In this document: positions 1 to 7,318 of the stretch, piece by piece
Layout of the letters: every line of letters starts with the position of its first letter
Numbering within the stretch: the first letter of the stretch is position 1
DNA from: Terriglobia bacterium
GTDB taxonomy: Bacteria; Acidobacteriota; Terriglobia; JAIQFV01
Length of the DNA stretch: 40,704 nt
Direction of reading: 5' to 3'
NCBI GenBank assembly: GCA_028716525.1
Contig: JAQUPQ010000039.1
Coordinates: 1-40,704, forward strand
Position numbers and translations under genes: made by a program
The notes under the pieces: model-generated
Databases searched by the model: none
What the model was told of the DNA's origin: nothing
The model's input: the letters and a program-made list of their open reading frames with translations, nothing else

Positions 1-368
1 CCGTCCGGACCCGGCACGGCTGGCTGATCGTTTATCACGGCGTGAGCGAAATGGCGGAACCGGGCAACGGCGGACATCATCTGTGCTACTCGGCCGGGGT
101 GATGGTGCTCTCGCAGGAGCATCCGTGCGTTATTCGTTATCGTTCCGCAGAGCCGGTGTTGACGCCCCTGCTGCAGCAAGAACGCCGCGGGACCGTCCCC
201 AACGTCGTGTTCCCCACCGGCATCGACCGGCGCGATGATCTCGGCTTGCCGGACCGTTTCGACGTTTATTACGGGATGGCCGATAACCGCATTGGCGTGG
301 CACGCCTTGACGTGCCGGATTTCTTGCCGCCGGGACGAGCTGCCGACCCGCCGGAAGCAAAGGTATGA
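1..368 (+). CDS. C-terminal part of a GH130-type glycosidase/phosphorylase (5' truncated by window)
   Basis: The reading frame is open from the first bases of the window and ends at TGA 366-368, so only about 121 C-terminal residues are visible. The segment reads GWLIVYHGV early, then NVVFPTGID, then DVYYGMADNRIGVA, which is the order of the last blades of the five-bladed beta-propeller in GH130 enzymes (beta-1,4-mannooligosaccharide phosphorylases and relatives). These enzymes cleave or phosphorolyse mannosides in the cytoplasm. The catalytic aspartate region lies upstream of the window, so substrate cannot be judged. The next gene on the same strand is a polyphosphate kinase about 65 bases away. 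The family call is fairly firm; the exact activity is inference. Confidence 0.75.
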   Translation, partial: VRTRHGWLIVYHGVSEMAEPGNGGHHLCYSAGVMVLSQEHPCVIRYRSAEPVLTPLLQQERRGTVPNVVFPTGIDRRDDLGLPDRFDVYYGMADNRIGVARLDVPDFLPPGRAADPPEAKV

Positions 369-433
369 GGTGCCTGATTTCGGAAAGTTGAAACCGTAAT
401 AACCGCGCGGCTGGCTTGGACGAAAGGATGAAG

Positions 434-1297
434 ATGAAAATCAATTCAAAGGACTTCCGTGTCCGGCCCGGAGCAAAGGTCAAACTCAACGAATGTCCGA
501 CGAGGGTGAAGCCCTTCTGCAAGTCGAAGAAGCGGTATCGAAAACTCCTGGAAGAACACGTGGAGGCGTTGAGCGCGCTCGAACGCCTTCACTACGCGTC
601 CCACCGCTATGCCTTGCTGCTGATCTTTCAAGGGATGGACGCGGCCGGCAAGGACGGCGCCATCCGCCACGTCATGTCGGGGGTCAATCCGCAAGGCTGC
701 GAGGTTTTCAGTTTCAAACAGCCGAGCGCCGAGGAGTTGGAACATGATTTTCTCTGGCGCACGACGCGCCATCTGCCGGAACGCGGGCGGATCGGCATCT
801 TCAATCGTTCCTATTACGAAGAAGTGCTTGTCGTTCGGGTGCATCCGGAGATCCTCCGCAGCCAGGGGCTATCCGAGGAGTTGCGTGACGAGAAAAACAT
901 CTGGGAAGAGCGCTATCGCTCCATCGTGGACTTGGAGAGCCATCTTTATCGTAACGGAACGCGGACCATCAAAGTATTTCTCCACCTTTCGCGGGAAGAA
1001 CAGCGAAAACGGTTCCTGGAGCGCATTGATGAGCCGGACAAGAACTGGAAATTCGGCCTCGCGGACATTCACGAGAGGAAATACTGGAAGGAATATATGA
1101 AGGCTTATGAGGCTTGCCTGAACGCGACCAGCACTCATCACGCGCCCTGGTACATCGTTCCCGCCGACGATAAGGAGAATGCCCGGTTGATTGTTTCTCA
1201 AATTGTTCTTGAAGCGCTCAATGAACTTAAGATGTCCTATCCCAAGACCACCGCGAAACGTCGACGGGAATTGAAATTTATCCGCAAGCAACTCTGA
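434..1297 (+). CDS. ppk2: Polyphosphate kinase 2 family protein (PPK2)
   Basis: PPK2 enzymes transfer phosphate between inorganic polyphosphate and nucleotides (AMP, ADP or GDP) in the cytoplasm. The 287-residue protein has the Walker A-like loop [10 protein letters not shown] near residue 65, the Walker B-like stretch [12 protein letters not shown] near residue 125, and the basic C-terminal half of the family. Its length matches single-domain PPK2. I chose ATG 434 because GAAAGG at 422-427 sits at proper spacing; ATG 428 and a TTG at 416 are alternative in-frame starts. The neighbours are glucose-6-phosphate metabolism genes, including a stump of a polyphosphate-glucokinase-type gene, which suggests that polyphosphate-linked sugar phosphorylation once operated here. 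Subclass (AMP- versus ADP-using) is not resolved. Confidence 0.93.
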   Translation: MKINSKDFRVRPGAKVKLNECPTRVKPFCKSKKRYRKLLEEHVEALSALERLHYASHRYALLLIFQGMDAAGKDGAIRHVMSGVNPQGCEVFSFKQPSAEELEHDFLWRTTRHLPERGRIGIFNRSYYEEVLVVRVHPEILRSQGLSEELRDEKNIWEERYRSIVDLESHLYRNGTRTIKVFLHLSREEQRKRFLERIDEPDKNWKFGLADIHERKYWKEYMKAYEACLNATSTHHAPWYIVPADDKENARLIVSQIVLEALNELKMSYPKTTAKRRRELKFIRKQL

Positions 1298-1331
1298 AGG
1301 CAAAACGATGACCCATAAGCACAACAACAGT

Positions 1332-1601
1332 ATGCAATCGGCATGGTCAGCTCGGGCGTTATGGGACTCAATCTCGTAAGGTCAGGGAGCCTCAGGAAAA
1401 CTTGTGTCAAGTGGTACGCTGGGCGTGCCGAGTCAAGGCCCGGCTCCGGGGTTTGACGGTCTCGATGGGTTATCTCGGCACCGATCGTACTCTCAGCTGC
1501 CGGCCAATCTCATCCTGGCCGAGCGCGACTGCTTCGGCGCGTACACCTATGAGCGAATCGATGCCGTGGGCACGTTTCACACGGAATGGGAGAAGGCATG
1601 A
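1332..1601 (+). pseudogene. gnd: Decayed, internally deleted 6-phosphogluconate dehydrogenase (gnd) remnant
   Basis: Three pieces of a 6-phosphogluconate dehydrogenase survive in order. Near 1332-1380, allowing one lost base after the second codon, the translation is [17 protein letters not shown], which resembles the N-terminal NADP-binding loop (GLGxMGxNLV) with its first glycine gone. From 1404, [15 protein letters not shown] resembles the substrate-binding SGGxxGAxxGPxxMPGG motif. From about 1495, [23 protein letters not shown] and [10 protein letters not shown] match the enzyme's C-terminus and end at TGA 1599-1601. The normal enzyme has about 300-480 residues, so most of the middle is missing. 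It stands directly upstream of zwf, where a functional gnd would be expected. The C-terminal match is strong and the middle match weaker. Confidence 0.75.
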
Positions 1602-1606
1602 GAATC

Positions 1607-3106
1607 ATGAAAACGAATGATCAACTAGAACCGACGGTGATCGTCATTTTTGGCGGAGCCGGCGACTTGACTTGGCGCAAACTCGTGCCGGCCCTGTATG
1701 ACCTGTCCCGTGACCGAAGTATGCCTGCTCGTTTTTCAATCATCGTAGTGGATCGGGTTGACTTGAGCGAAGAAAAGCTGCGCCGGCGTTTCTACGACGG
1801 CGTCAGGAAATTCTCGCGCCAAGGAAGGGTGAAAACCGGCGGATGGGGCGAGTTTGCCAGGCATATCCGGTACCAGCAGGGCGATTTCAAGAAGCTGCAA
1901 ACTTACACGGCCGTGGGCGAACAATGCGCCAAGCTGGAAAAGGAATGGGGCGCCAAAGTCCACCGCATCTTTTACCTGGCCACACCGCCGAGCATGTTCG
2001 GCGAGATCCCAAAATACCTCGGCAAGGCCGGACTGGCGCGTGACCGGGAATGGGCACGGATTGTGGTAGAGAAACCGATCGGCTATGACCTCGAATCCGC
2101 TCGCGCCTTGAATGCCATCCTCGCCGCCCATTTCGAAGAATCCCAGATTTTCCGCATCGACCATTATTTGGGCAAAGAGACGGTGCAAAATATCCTGGCG
2201 TTCCGCTTTGCCAATCCTCTCTTCGAGCCGATTTGGAACCGGCGATACGTGGACTATGTGACCATCACCGTGGCCGAAAAAGTGGGTGTGGAACATCGTG
2301 GCGACTATTACGACCAGGCGGGAGCCCTGCGCGATATGGTGCAGAATCACCTGATGCAACTTGTTTGTCTCGTGGCCATGGAACCAATGGTCTCTTTCAA
2401 TGCCGATGAGATTCGCAACAAGAAAGTTGATGTGCTCCACGCTGTGCGGCCGATTCCGCGTTCCGCGGCTCAGCAGTGCGCCGTGCGCGGGCAGTATGGC
2501 CGGGGCACCCTTCAAGGCAAAAAAATGCGCGGCTACCGTCGGGAAGATGGCGTATCCCCACGCTCAAGAACGGAGACGTTTGCAGCCTTAAAATTGTTCG
2601 TGGATAACTGGCGCTGGCAAGGAGTGCCGTTCTATCTCCGCACGGGCAAACGTCTGCCCCGGCAGTTTTCGGAAGTGGTCATCCATTTTCGCAGTGTGCC
2701 GCATCAGTCGTTCCCGCCCGACTCCAGCCGCCATTGGCACCCGGCTTGTCTCGTCCTGTCGATCCAGCCCGAGGAAGGCATCGTGATGGGTTTTCAGGCA
2801 AAGTACCCGGGGCCAAAGATGCTGCTGCGGCCGGTGGAGATGCGGTTCACATATCAGGATAGCTTTGCCATCCCCTCGCCGGACGCTTACGAGACATTGC
2901 TCTTGGATGTGATGAATAATGATCCCACCTTGTTCATGCGCGCCGACCAGGTCGAGGCGGCGTGGCAGCTTCTGATGCCGGTGCTGGAGTTCTGGGCGGA
3001 ATCAAATCCTCGCAACTTTCCCAATTACGCTGCCGGCAGTTGGGGGCCAAAGGCGGCCGACGAGTTGCTCGCGCACGAGGGACACGCCTGGCGGCCAATC
3101 GCATGA
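1607..3106 (+). CDS. zwf: Glucose-6-phosphate 1-dehydrogenase
   Basis: This enzyme oxidises glucose 6-phosphate to 6-phosphogluconolactone with NADP, the first step of the oxidative pentose phosphate pathway, in the cytoplasm. The 499-residue protein has the usual length. Visible motifs are the coenzyme loop FGGAGDLTWRKL near residue 14, VEKPIG near 155, the active-site RIDHYLGKETVQN near 183 and FYLRTGKRL near 345. ATG 1607 is preferred because GGAGAAGG (1589-1596) is about 10 bases upstream; ATG 1586 and 1598 lie too close to, or upstream of, that site. The start region overlaps the end of the gnd remnant, and the stop overlaps the ATG of the glucokinase stump by four bases (ATGA), typical of a former operon. 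Confidence 0.96.
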   Translation: MKTNDQLEPTVIVIFGGAGDLTWRKLVPALYDLSRDRSMPARFSIIVVDRVDLSEEKLRRRFYDGVRKFSRQGRVKTGGWGEFARHIRYQQGDFKKLQTYTAVGEQCAKLEKEWGAKVHRIFYLATPPSMFGEIPKYLGKAGLARDREWARIVVEKPIGYDLESARALNAILAAHFEESQIFRIDHYLGKETVQNILAFRFANPLFEPIWNRRYVDYVTITVAEKVGVEHRGDYYDQAGALRDMVQNHLMQLVCLVAMEPMVSFNADEIRNKKVDVLHAVRPIPRSAAQQCAVRGQYGRGTLQGKKMRGYRREDGVSPRSRTETFAALKLFVDNWRWQGVPFYLRTGKRLPRQFSEVVIHFRSVPHQSFPPDSSRHWHPACLVLSIQPEEGIVMGFQAKYPGPKMLLRPVEMRFTYQDSFAIPSPDAYETLLLDVMNNDPTLFMRADQVEAAWQLLMPVLEFWAESNPRNFPNYAAGSWGPKAADELLAHEGHAWRPIA

Positions 3107-3264
3107 GAATCCGGGTCATTGATGTCGGCGGCACGCATGTGAAGGTCCTGGCCACCGGCTCCGCGTGCAATTGGTTCGGACAGAAGTGGAGCGCGGATAT
3201 ATCGACCTTAAGAGAGTGGCGTAAAGAGCGGCGAGTTGACGGATGGCGCCACTTTCTTACGTAA
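3103..3264 (+). pseudogene. 5' stump of a ROK-family (polyphosphate) glucokinase gene
   Basis: The ATG at 3103 overlaps the zwf stop (ATGA). The first residues, RIRVIDVGGTHVKVLATG, match the N-terminal phosphate-binding motif (DxGGTxxK) of polyphosphate glucokinases of the ROK family. After about 20 residues the similarity stops abruptly and the frame runs through unrelated sequence to TAA at 3262-3264, giving 53 residues against a normal length near 250. The coupled start shows that this was the gene following zwf. The break point, about 3160, may be a deletion or insertion boundary, since repeats follow at 3400-3451. It is almost certainly non-functional as a kinase. Confidence 0.7.
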
Positions 3265-3399
3265 CGAAGCACTTGTGCCCATGCTAAACCCCGCGGTAAT
3301 TCCCACCGGCACCAGACTGCACTTTCCCTTCATCAACCGGCCTGAGCAATTCTGACCACATGCGTGAGCAGTACTGGGCTGCGTGCGGATTGCCGCCGG

Positions 3400-3451
3400 G
3401 GTATAAGTAATGTGCATAAAATTTCCAGGTGTAAGTAGTGTGCGTAAAGTT
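3400..3451. repeat. Pair of 24-bp imperfect direct repeats
   Basis: Positions 3400-3423 and 3428-3451 carry the same 24-base unit in direct orientation with a period of 28. They differ at four positions, all A in the first copy and G in the second. The core of the unit is TAAGTAnTGTGC. The pair lies in the junk between the glucokinase stump and the next ORF. Spaced direct repeats of this kind can be transposase-binding sites at an insertion-sequence end, but no transposase gene is visible. Confidence 0.6.
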
Positions 3452-3499
3452 CTCAGCGAAGTTTGGCTGGGAAGCAAGTGTCAGAAACGGAGGTGTGAT

Positions 3500-3814
3500 G
3501 TGGTGGCTCGAGCAGCGCTCATCAGTGTGAAGCCTGGTTGCGACACGAAGCTGACCGGGACTCTGGAGCAGGAAGTCCTCCCGCTGTTTCGAAGCGAGAA
3601 GGATTTCCGGGGCGCCGTCGCCCTTGTATTCCCGCAGGGAACGCGAGCGGTCTTATTAAGCCTGTGGGGTCAAACGGGATACGCGGGTGCAACCTGCGCC
3701 ACCAGCTTAAGGGCACAGGTAGCATGGCAAGAGTGGTCCTGTGAACTCGGTTGGTTCAAGTGGGGAAGGTCTCTCGAATTTCTCAAACCACATCTTCGAT
3801 CTTTCGATAAGTAG
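3500..3814 (+). CDS. Possible antibiotic-biosynthesis-monooxygenase-like (ABM fold) protein, probably degenerate
   Basis: GTG 3500 follows a clean GGAGG at 3489-3493 with six bases between and opens a 104-residue frame. The N-terminal two thirds look like small acidobacterial ABM-fold proteins: a VKPGC strand, then a LEQEVLPLFRSEKDF helix, then ALVFPQGTRAVLLSLW. The last third (after about residue 70) does not continue that pattern and is rich in Trp, Arg and Ser, which suggests a frameshift near 3700. No catalytic function can be assigned. It could equally be a decayed gene, in keeping with the two remnants upstream. The ORF ends 61 bases before the sortase-substrate gene. Confidence 0.4.
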   Translation: MVARAALISVKPGCDTKLTGTLEQEVLPLFRSEKDFRGAVALVFPQGTRAVLLSLWGQTGYAGATCATSLRAQVAWQEWSCELGWFKWGRSLEFLKPHLRSFDK

Positions 3815-3875
3815 TCCGATTGTGTTCGCAACGGGGCAGAAAAGAACGCCCCCAAGAAAGAGTGAGGTAACTCCA

Positions 3876-4577
3876 ATGAAAACGATAAATCGATTTAAAG
3901 CAGTGGCGCTAATCTTCTGCTTGTCCCTGATGGTTCTAGCGTCTCTACCCAGTCTTGCGAAGGCAGACGAGTGGAACAGGAAAACAACTGTGACTTTTAG
4001 CGCTCCCGTCGAAGTTCCCGGTGTGGGTGCTCAGGTCTTGCCGGCGGGCACATATGTATTCAAGATCTTTGATTCGCTGTCGGACCGCCACATCGTTCAA
4101 ATCTTCAATGTAGCGGGAGACCATGTTTATACCACCATCCTCGCCATCCCCAATTACCGTTTGAAGGCGACCGACAAAACAGTCATGACGTTTAAGGAAA
4201 GGGCGGAAGGGCAACCGGAAGCCATCCGGGCATGGTTTTATCCGGGGCGTCAATGGGGAGAGGAGTTTGTATACCCCAAGGCAAGAGCCATCGAATTGGC
4301 GAAGATTACAAATCAGCCCATTCTCGCAACGCCGATCGAACTGGCAACGGCACCCATCGAAGATTTGAAGACGGCGCCGATTGTAGCTGTTGAACCTACG
4401 GGAGAAGTGGTGGAAGTCGCTAAGGTGGTTGAGCCCCCGCCGGTCGAGGTAGCTGCCGCAGTCCCCGCGGAGAGCTTGCCCCACACGGCCAGTTCATTGC
4501 CCCTAACGGGATTGATCGGGATGCTTTCGCTGGGCGCAGGCCTTGCTCTCTTGGTTATTTCGAAGCGATCGGCTTAA
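3876..4577 (+). CDS. Secreted protein with LPxTA/LPxTG-like C-terminal sorting signal (probable sortase substrate)
   Basis: This 233-residue protein starts with a clear signal peptide (residues 1-30, cleavage likely after AKA). The globular part contains VTFSAPVEVPG, LPAGTYVFKI, HIVQIFN, AIPNYRL and AWFYPG, a pattern seen in secreted acidobacterial proteins of unknown function. Residues about 165-200 form a Pro/Val/Glu-rich spacer. The C-terminus is LPHTA at about 201, then LPLTG at about 208, a hydrophobic segment of about 20 residues and the tail SKRSA. That tripartite order is a sortase recognition signal, and a sortase is encoded 1.5 kb downstream on the same strand. Which of the two LPxT motifs is cut is unknown. 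ATG 3876 follows GTGAGG; a longer frame from 3741 is not needed. Confidence 0.8.
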   Translation: MKTINRFKAVALIFCLSLMVLASLPSLAKADEWNRKTTVTFSAPVEVPGVGAQVLPAGTYVFKIFDSLSDRHIVQIFNVAGDHVYTTILAIPNYRLKATDKTVMTFKERAEGQPEAIRAWFYPGRQWGEEFVYPKARAIELAKITNQPILATPIELATAPIEDLKTAPIVAVEPTGEVVEVAKVVEPPPVEVAAAVPAESLPHTASSLPLTGLIGMLSLGAGLALLVISKRSA

Positions 4578-4887
4578 GTCAGGTAAGTCTCTGTTTGAGC
4601 AGGCTACGCTCGTGGTTCACAGAGGACGCTTCGGGCGCCAGTTTCCTAAGGCGCCCAGGCGAGTTGACCGAGCGTCGGATTGTGAAGGGGGCGGTACGTG
4701 AGTATCACCCCTCCCTTTCACGGACGGCAGAGGTCGCAATCACCCGAACATGGGTTTTTGAAATACCGTTCCGATTCCATCAACGCGCTGGACCGGTCCG
4801 AGATCAACCCGCAACAGTACAGCGATTATAGCCAAGGACAGGCCCAAGACTGGTCAGCGGTACAACTTGATACGATGAAAAGAGAAT
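4578..4887. other. 310-base gap inside the sortase cassette
   Basis: No convincing gene. A 68-codon frame beginning with GTG 4698 (AAGGGG seven bases upstream) and running to 4904 has a plausible polar composition, but it overlaps the next gene by 17 bases and matches no family I know. No clear terminator is seen after the sortase substrate, so transcription could continue into the downstream genes. Confidence 0.4.
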
Positions 4888-5085
4888 ATGTTCACTTTTC
4901 GTGAATTCGCCGTTTGTTTGCTTGCCGCTTTCTTCGTTGTAACGCTACTCTTTAGCACCTATGTGATGTACGTGGGGCTCAAAAAGGGTGGTGGCCTCTT
5001 GCGCCGCAGAGCGCAAGCGCTTGCGCGTGCCGTCATTCAATTGAAAGCTAGACGGCTGGCTGAAAAATTCTCTTTACTCAAGTAA
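4888..5085 (+). CDS. Small single-pass membrane protein, unknown function
   Basis: The 65-residue product has one strongly hydrophobic stretch (about residues 8-30) followed by a basic tail rich in Arg, Lys and Ala (LLRRRAQALARAV and so on), so the C-terminus should face the cytoplasm. A purine-rich AAAAGAGA lies just upstream of ATG 4888. I do not recognise a family. It sits between the sortase substrate and the VWA-sortase pair on the same strand, 27 bases before the VWA gene, so it may belong to the same transcription unit. A helper or assembly role is possible but only a guess. Confidence 0.6.
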   Translation: MFTFREFAVCLLAAFFVVTLLFSTYVMYVGLKKGGGLLRRRAQALARAVIQLKARRLAEKFSLLK

Positions 5086-5112
5086 CTGGTCGTCTTTATA
5101 AGGGAGTGGGAG

Positions 5113-6126
5113 TTGAGGGCCGTGGGATTATTCAGAATCGAAGGACGCAACAAGAAGAATCGTGTGCCCACTCGCCGGTGTGTGGTTGCACTGTTCTCTT
5201 TTCTTTTTCTGTCCGGCGTTGTTTGCTCTCAAGAGCGCCCACCGACAGAAAGTCACCAAACCGACCCCTACACGATTCGAATGAATGTTGAAATGGTAAT
5301 CCTGCGCGCCACCGTCCAGAACCACAAGGGGGTCCTTGTTTCAGGACTGGGCAAAGACGACTTTCAGGTCTACGAGGACGGGGTTCTCCAACAAATCACG
5401 TATTTCACCCACCAGGATATTCCGGTCACGGTCGGCTTGGTTGTCGACAACAGTGGTAGCATGCGGCCGAAGCGCTCTGAAGTTATTGCCGCCGCCTTGG
5501 CGTTTGCCCGCTCCAGCAATTCAGAGGACCAGATGTTCGTCGTCAATTTCAACGAACACGTTTCCTTTGGCCTTCCAGCCGGCATGGAGTTCACGGACCA
5601 AATGGCTCAATTGGAGATTGCCCTCTCCAGAATTAGCGCCAACGGCGAGACGGCGCTTTACGACGCTATGGCGGCGGCGCTCGATCACCTGAAGAAAGGT
5701 AATCGGGACAAGAAGGTCCTGATCGTGGTCAGCGATGGGGGCGACAACGCCAGCAAGCACACCCTGGATCAGATCATGGCAATGGCGATAAAGTCCGACG
5801 TTATCATATATACCCTGGGTCTTTTTGAGCCGGATGATCCCGACAAGAACCCACATGTCCTCCATCAGTTTGCCAAGGCCACGGGCGGAAAGGCTTTTCT
5901 GCCGGAGACGTTAAAGGACGTGGTCCCCCTCTGTGAGCAAATTGCGCATGACATTCGTAACCAGTACACCCTCGCTTATGCATCGAGCAATGAAAAGCGG
6001 GATGGAAATTATCGGGTCGTAGCGGTGAAGGCGGGCGGTGGACACCTCACCGTTCGAACTCGCCCCGGTTACTATGCGCCGAACAAACCTCAACCATCGC
6101 CGGTCAAGCTGAGCAACAAACCATGA
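5113..6126 (+). CDS. VWFA-related domain secreted protein (acidobacterial type)
   Basis: The product has 337 residues with an N-terminal hydrophobic signal segment (about 23-40). A short beta-rich part then contains LRATVQNHKG and DFQVYEDGVLQQI, followed by a von Willebrand A domain. The metal-ion-dependent adhesion site is complete at the start: DNSGSM at residues 112-117. The later motif VVSDGGDN and the closing RNQYTLAYASSN and RTRPGYYAP pattern are those of the VWFA-related family expanded in Acidobacteriota. VWA domains bind protein ligands through a metal ion. The start is TTG 5113 with GGAG at 5103-5106. The stop overlaps the sortase ATG by four bases (ATGA), so the two are translationally coupled. 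No sorting signal is seen at its own C-terminus. Confidence 0.9.
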   Translation: MRAVGLFRIEGRNKKNRVPTRRCVVALFSFLFLSGVVCSQERPPTESHQTDPYTIRMNVEMVILRATVQNHKGVLVSGLGKDDFQVYEDGVLQQITYFTHQDIPVTVGLVVDNSGSMRPKRSEVIAAALAFARSSNSEDQMFVVNFNEHVSFGLPAGMEFTDQMAQLEIALSRISANGETALYDAMAAALDHLKKGNRDKKVLIVVSDGGDNASKHTLDQIMAMAIKSDVIIYTLGLFEPDDPDKNPHVLHQFAKATGGKAFLPETLKDVVPLCEQIAHDIRNQYTLAYASSNEKRDGNYRVVAVKAGGGHLTVRTRPGYYAPNKPQPSPVKLSNKP

Positions 6127-6809
6127 TCCTCAGAATCAGAGCGCAGCATTTTCGTCCCCAACGAAGCCAATTGATCCTCGGGTGGAGTGGAAACCTCCTT
6201 CTGGTCATCGGCGCTCTTCTGTTGGTTTACGTCGGCTACGTGATGGTCGATACGAGGATGTATCAGTCTCGCGAAACGCGGCTATTCGAGCACGCATCGA
6301 AAGATTTGAAAGTGTCCACCGACGCGGGCAAGAACCTTCCCCTGTCGCCCCGTGCTGCTCCCTTCGAGGAAGCGAACGGCGTAGGAGCCATGAGCCCCGG
6401 CAGGGCTGTTCGCAAAGGCGATCCGGTGGGAAAAATCGAGATCAGCACCATCGGTCTTGCGGCCATGATTATGGAAGGCACTGACGGAAGGACCCTGCGA
6501 CACGCTGTCGGGCATCTTCCCGGAACGCCGCTTCCGGGTCAGCTAGGAAACGTCGTGATCACCGGGCACCGGGACACGTTCTTCAGAGGTCTACGCAAGG
6601 TTACCAAAGATGATGAGATCACGTTGACGACGTTAGACGGCTCCTTCCGCTATCGCGTGGACTTTACTGAGGTGGTCACCCCCGATGACATTTCAGTGCT
6701 GGACGATTCCTCTGACGCCACTCTGACCCTCGTGACCTGTTACCCGTTCTATTTTGTGGGCCCAGCACCCAAAAGATTTATCGTCCGAGCACATCGGATT
6801 TCCGGGTGA
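6123..6809 (+). CDS. Sortase (class D/E-like transpeptidase)
   Basis: Sortases cut a C-terminal LPxT-type signal and attach the protein to an amino group, outside the cytoplasmic membrane. The 228-residue protein has an N-terminal membrane anchor at about residues 23-42 and then the sortase beta-barrel. Catalytic residues are visible: His149 in VITGHRDTFF, Cys206 in TLVTCYPF, and an Arg in PKRFIVRA (218 or 222). The TGHRDTFFRGL and CYPFYFVGPAPKRF motifs are those of class D/E enzymes. The gene is coupled to the VWA gene by a four-base overlap, and a fitting substrate with an LPHTA signal is encoded at 3876. Sortases are unusual in organisms with an outer membrane, which makes the attachment target uncertain. 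Confidence 0.93.
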   Translation: MILRIRAQHFRPQRSQLILGWSGNLLLVIGALLLVYVGYVMVDTRMYQSRETRLFEHASKDLKVSTDAGKNLPLSPRAAPFEEANGVGAMSPGRAVRKGDPVGKIEISTIGLAAMIMEGTDGRTLRHAVGHLPGTPLPGQLGNVVITGHRDTFFRGLRKVTKDDEITLTTLDGSFRYRVDFTEVVTPDDISVLDDSSDATLTLVTCYPFYFVGPAPKRFIVRAHRISG

Positions 6810-7083
6810 AGCAGAACGCCCCCTGCTGTATCGACCTCGTAAAATTTGAGACAACACTTAATTCCCTTCCTCGACAACATAACCAGCCTAAGGAAATTGC
6901 AGCGCACCTGGGAATCACCTCTCCAGAGAAGAACCGCATAAAATCTTTCTCAGACTTGAATGCGGCTTTTTCAAAAGGAATGGAACCTGAAAATGGAACC
7001 GGGTCAGAAACTCAAACCAAGGAGGAACCCCAATCATTGATAGATAGAGGGATTCAGGAAGAGCAGAGGAAAAACAGGGAATC

Positions 7084-7177
7084 TGGCGGAGAGGGAGGGA
7101 TTCGAACCCTCGTACGAGGTTTTAGCCCCGTAAACTGCTTAGCAGGCAGCCCCAATCGACCACTCTGGCACCTCTCC
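7084..7177 (-). tRNA. serX: tRNA-Ser (anticodon GCU)
   Basis: Read on the minus strand, the seven-base acceptor stem GGAGAGG pairs with CCTCTCC, followed by discriminator G and an encoded CCA. The anticodon arm has stem CTGC/GCAG around the loop CTGCTAA, giving anticodon GCU. A long variable arm (ACGGGG/CCTCGT) is typical of serine tRNAs, and the T loop GTTCGAATC is intact. The total is 94 bases including CCA. On the plus strand this region produces a false protein sequence of the well-known 'GEGGIRTLV' artefact type. Confidence 0.96.
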
Positions 7178-7237
7178 GCGTGGTCTTCAAGCACCGCGCC
7201 GTGACCCCGGTTCCGATCACCGCGTATGCGGCCCCGC

Positions 7238-7243
7238 ATTATA
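7238..7243 (-). promoter_or_regulatory. Minus-strand -10 box (TATAAT) for tRNA-Ser(GCU)
   Basis: A perfect TATAAT lies on the minus strand 60 bases before the tRNA 5' end. No good -35 hexamer is visible at 16-18 bases. It is the best-placed candidate for the tRNA promoter. Confidence 0.5.
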
Positions 7244-7318
7244 ATATGGATTCACCGTCCCGCGAAGCACTTTACTCCGAGTGAGACAAACCAAGTACGA
7301 CGTTCCTCCCAACCCGTC

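Noticed and set aside
3208-3477. 89-codon minus-strand ORF over the repeat pair
   Set aside because: No family pattern; it covers the direct repeats and the glucokinase stump, so it is probably fortuitous.
3741-3875. 45-codon N-terminal extension of the sortase substrate
   Set aside because: It would bury the clear signal peptide; ATG 3876 directly precedes a typical n-region.
6806-7204. 132-codon ORF overlapping the sortase stop (GTGA) and reading through the tRNA
   Set aside because: Its second half is the plus-strand translation of the minus-strand tRNA-Ser (the GGEGGIRTLVRGF artefact). The first half matches no family and has no ribosome site of its own beyond the overlap.
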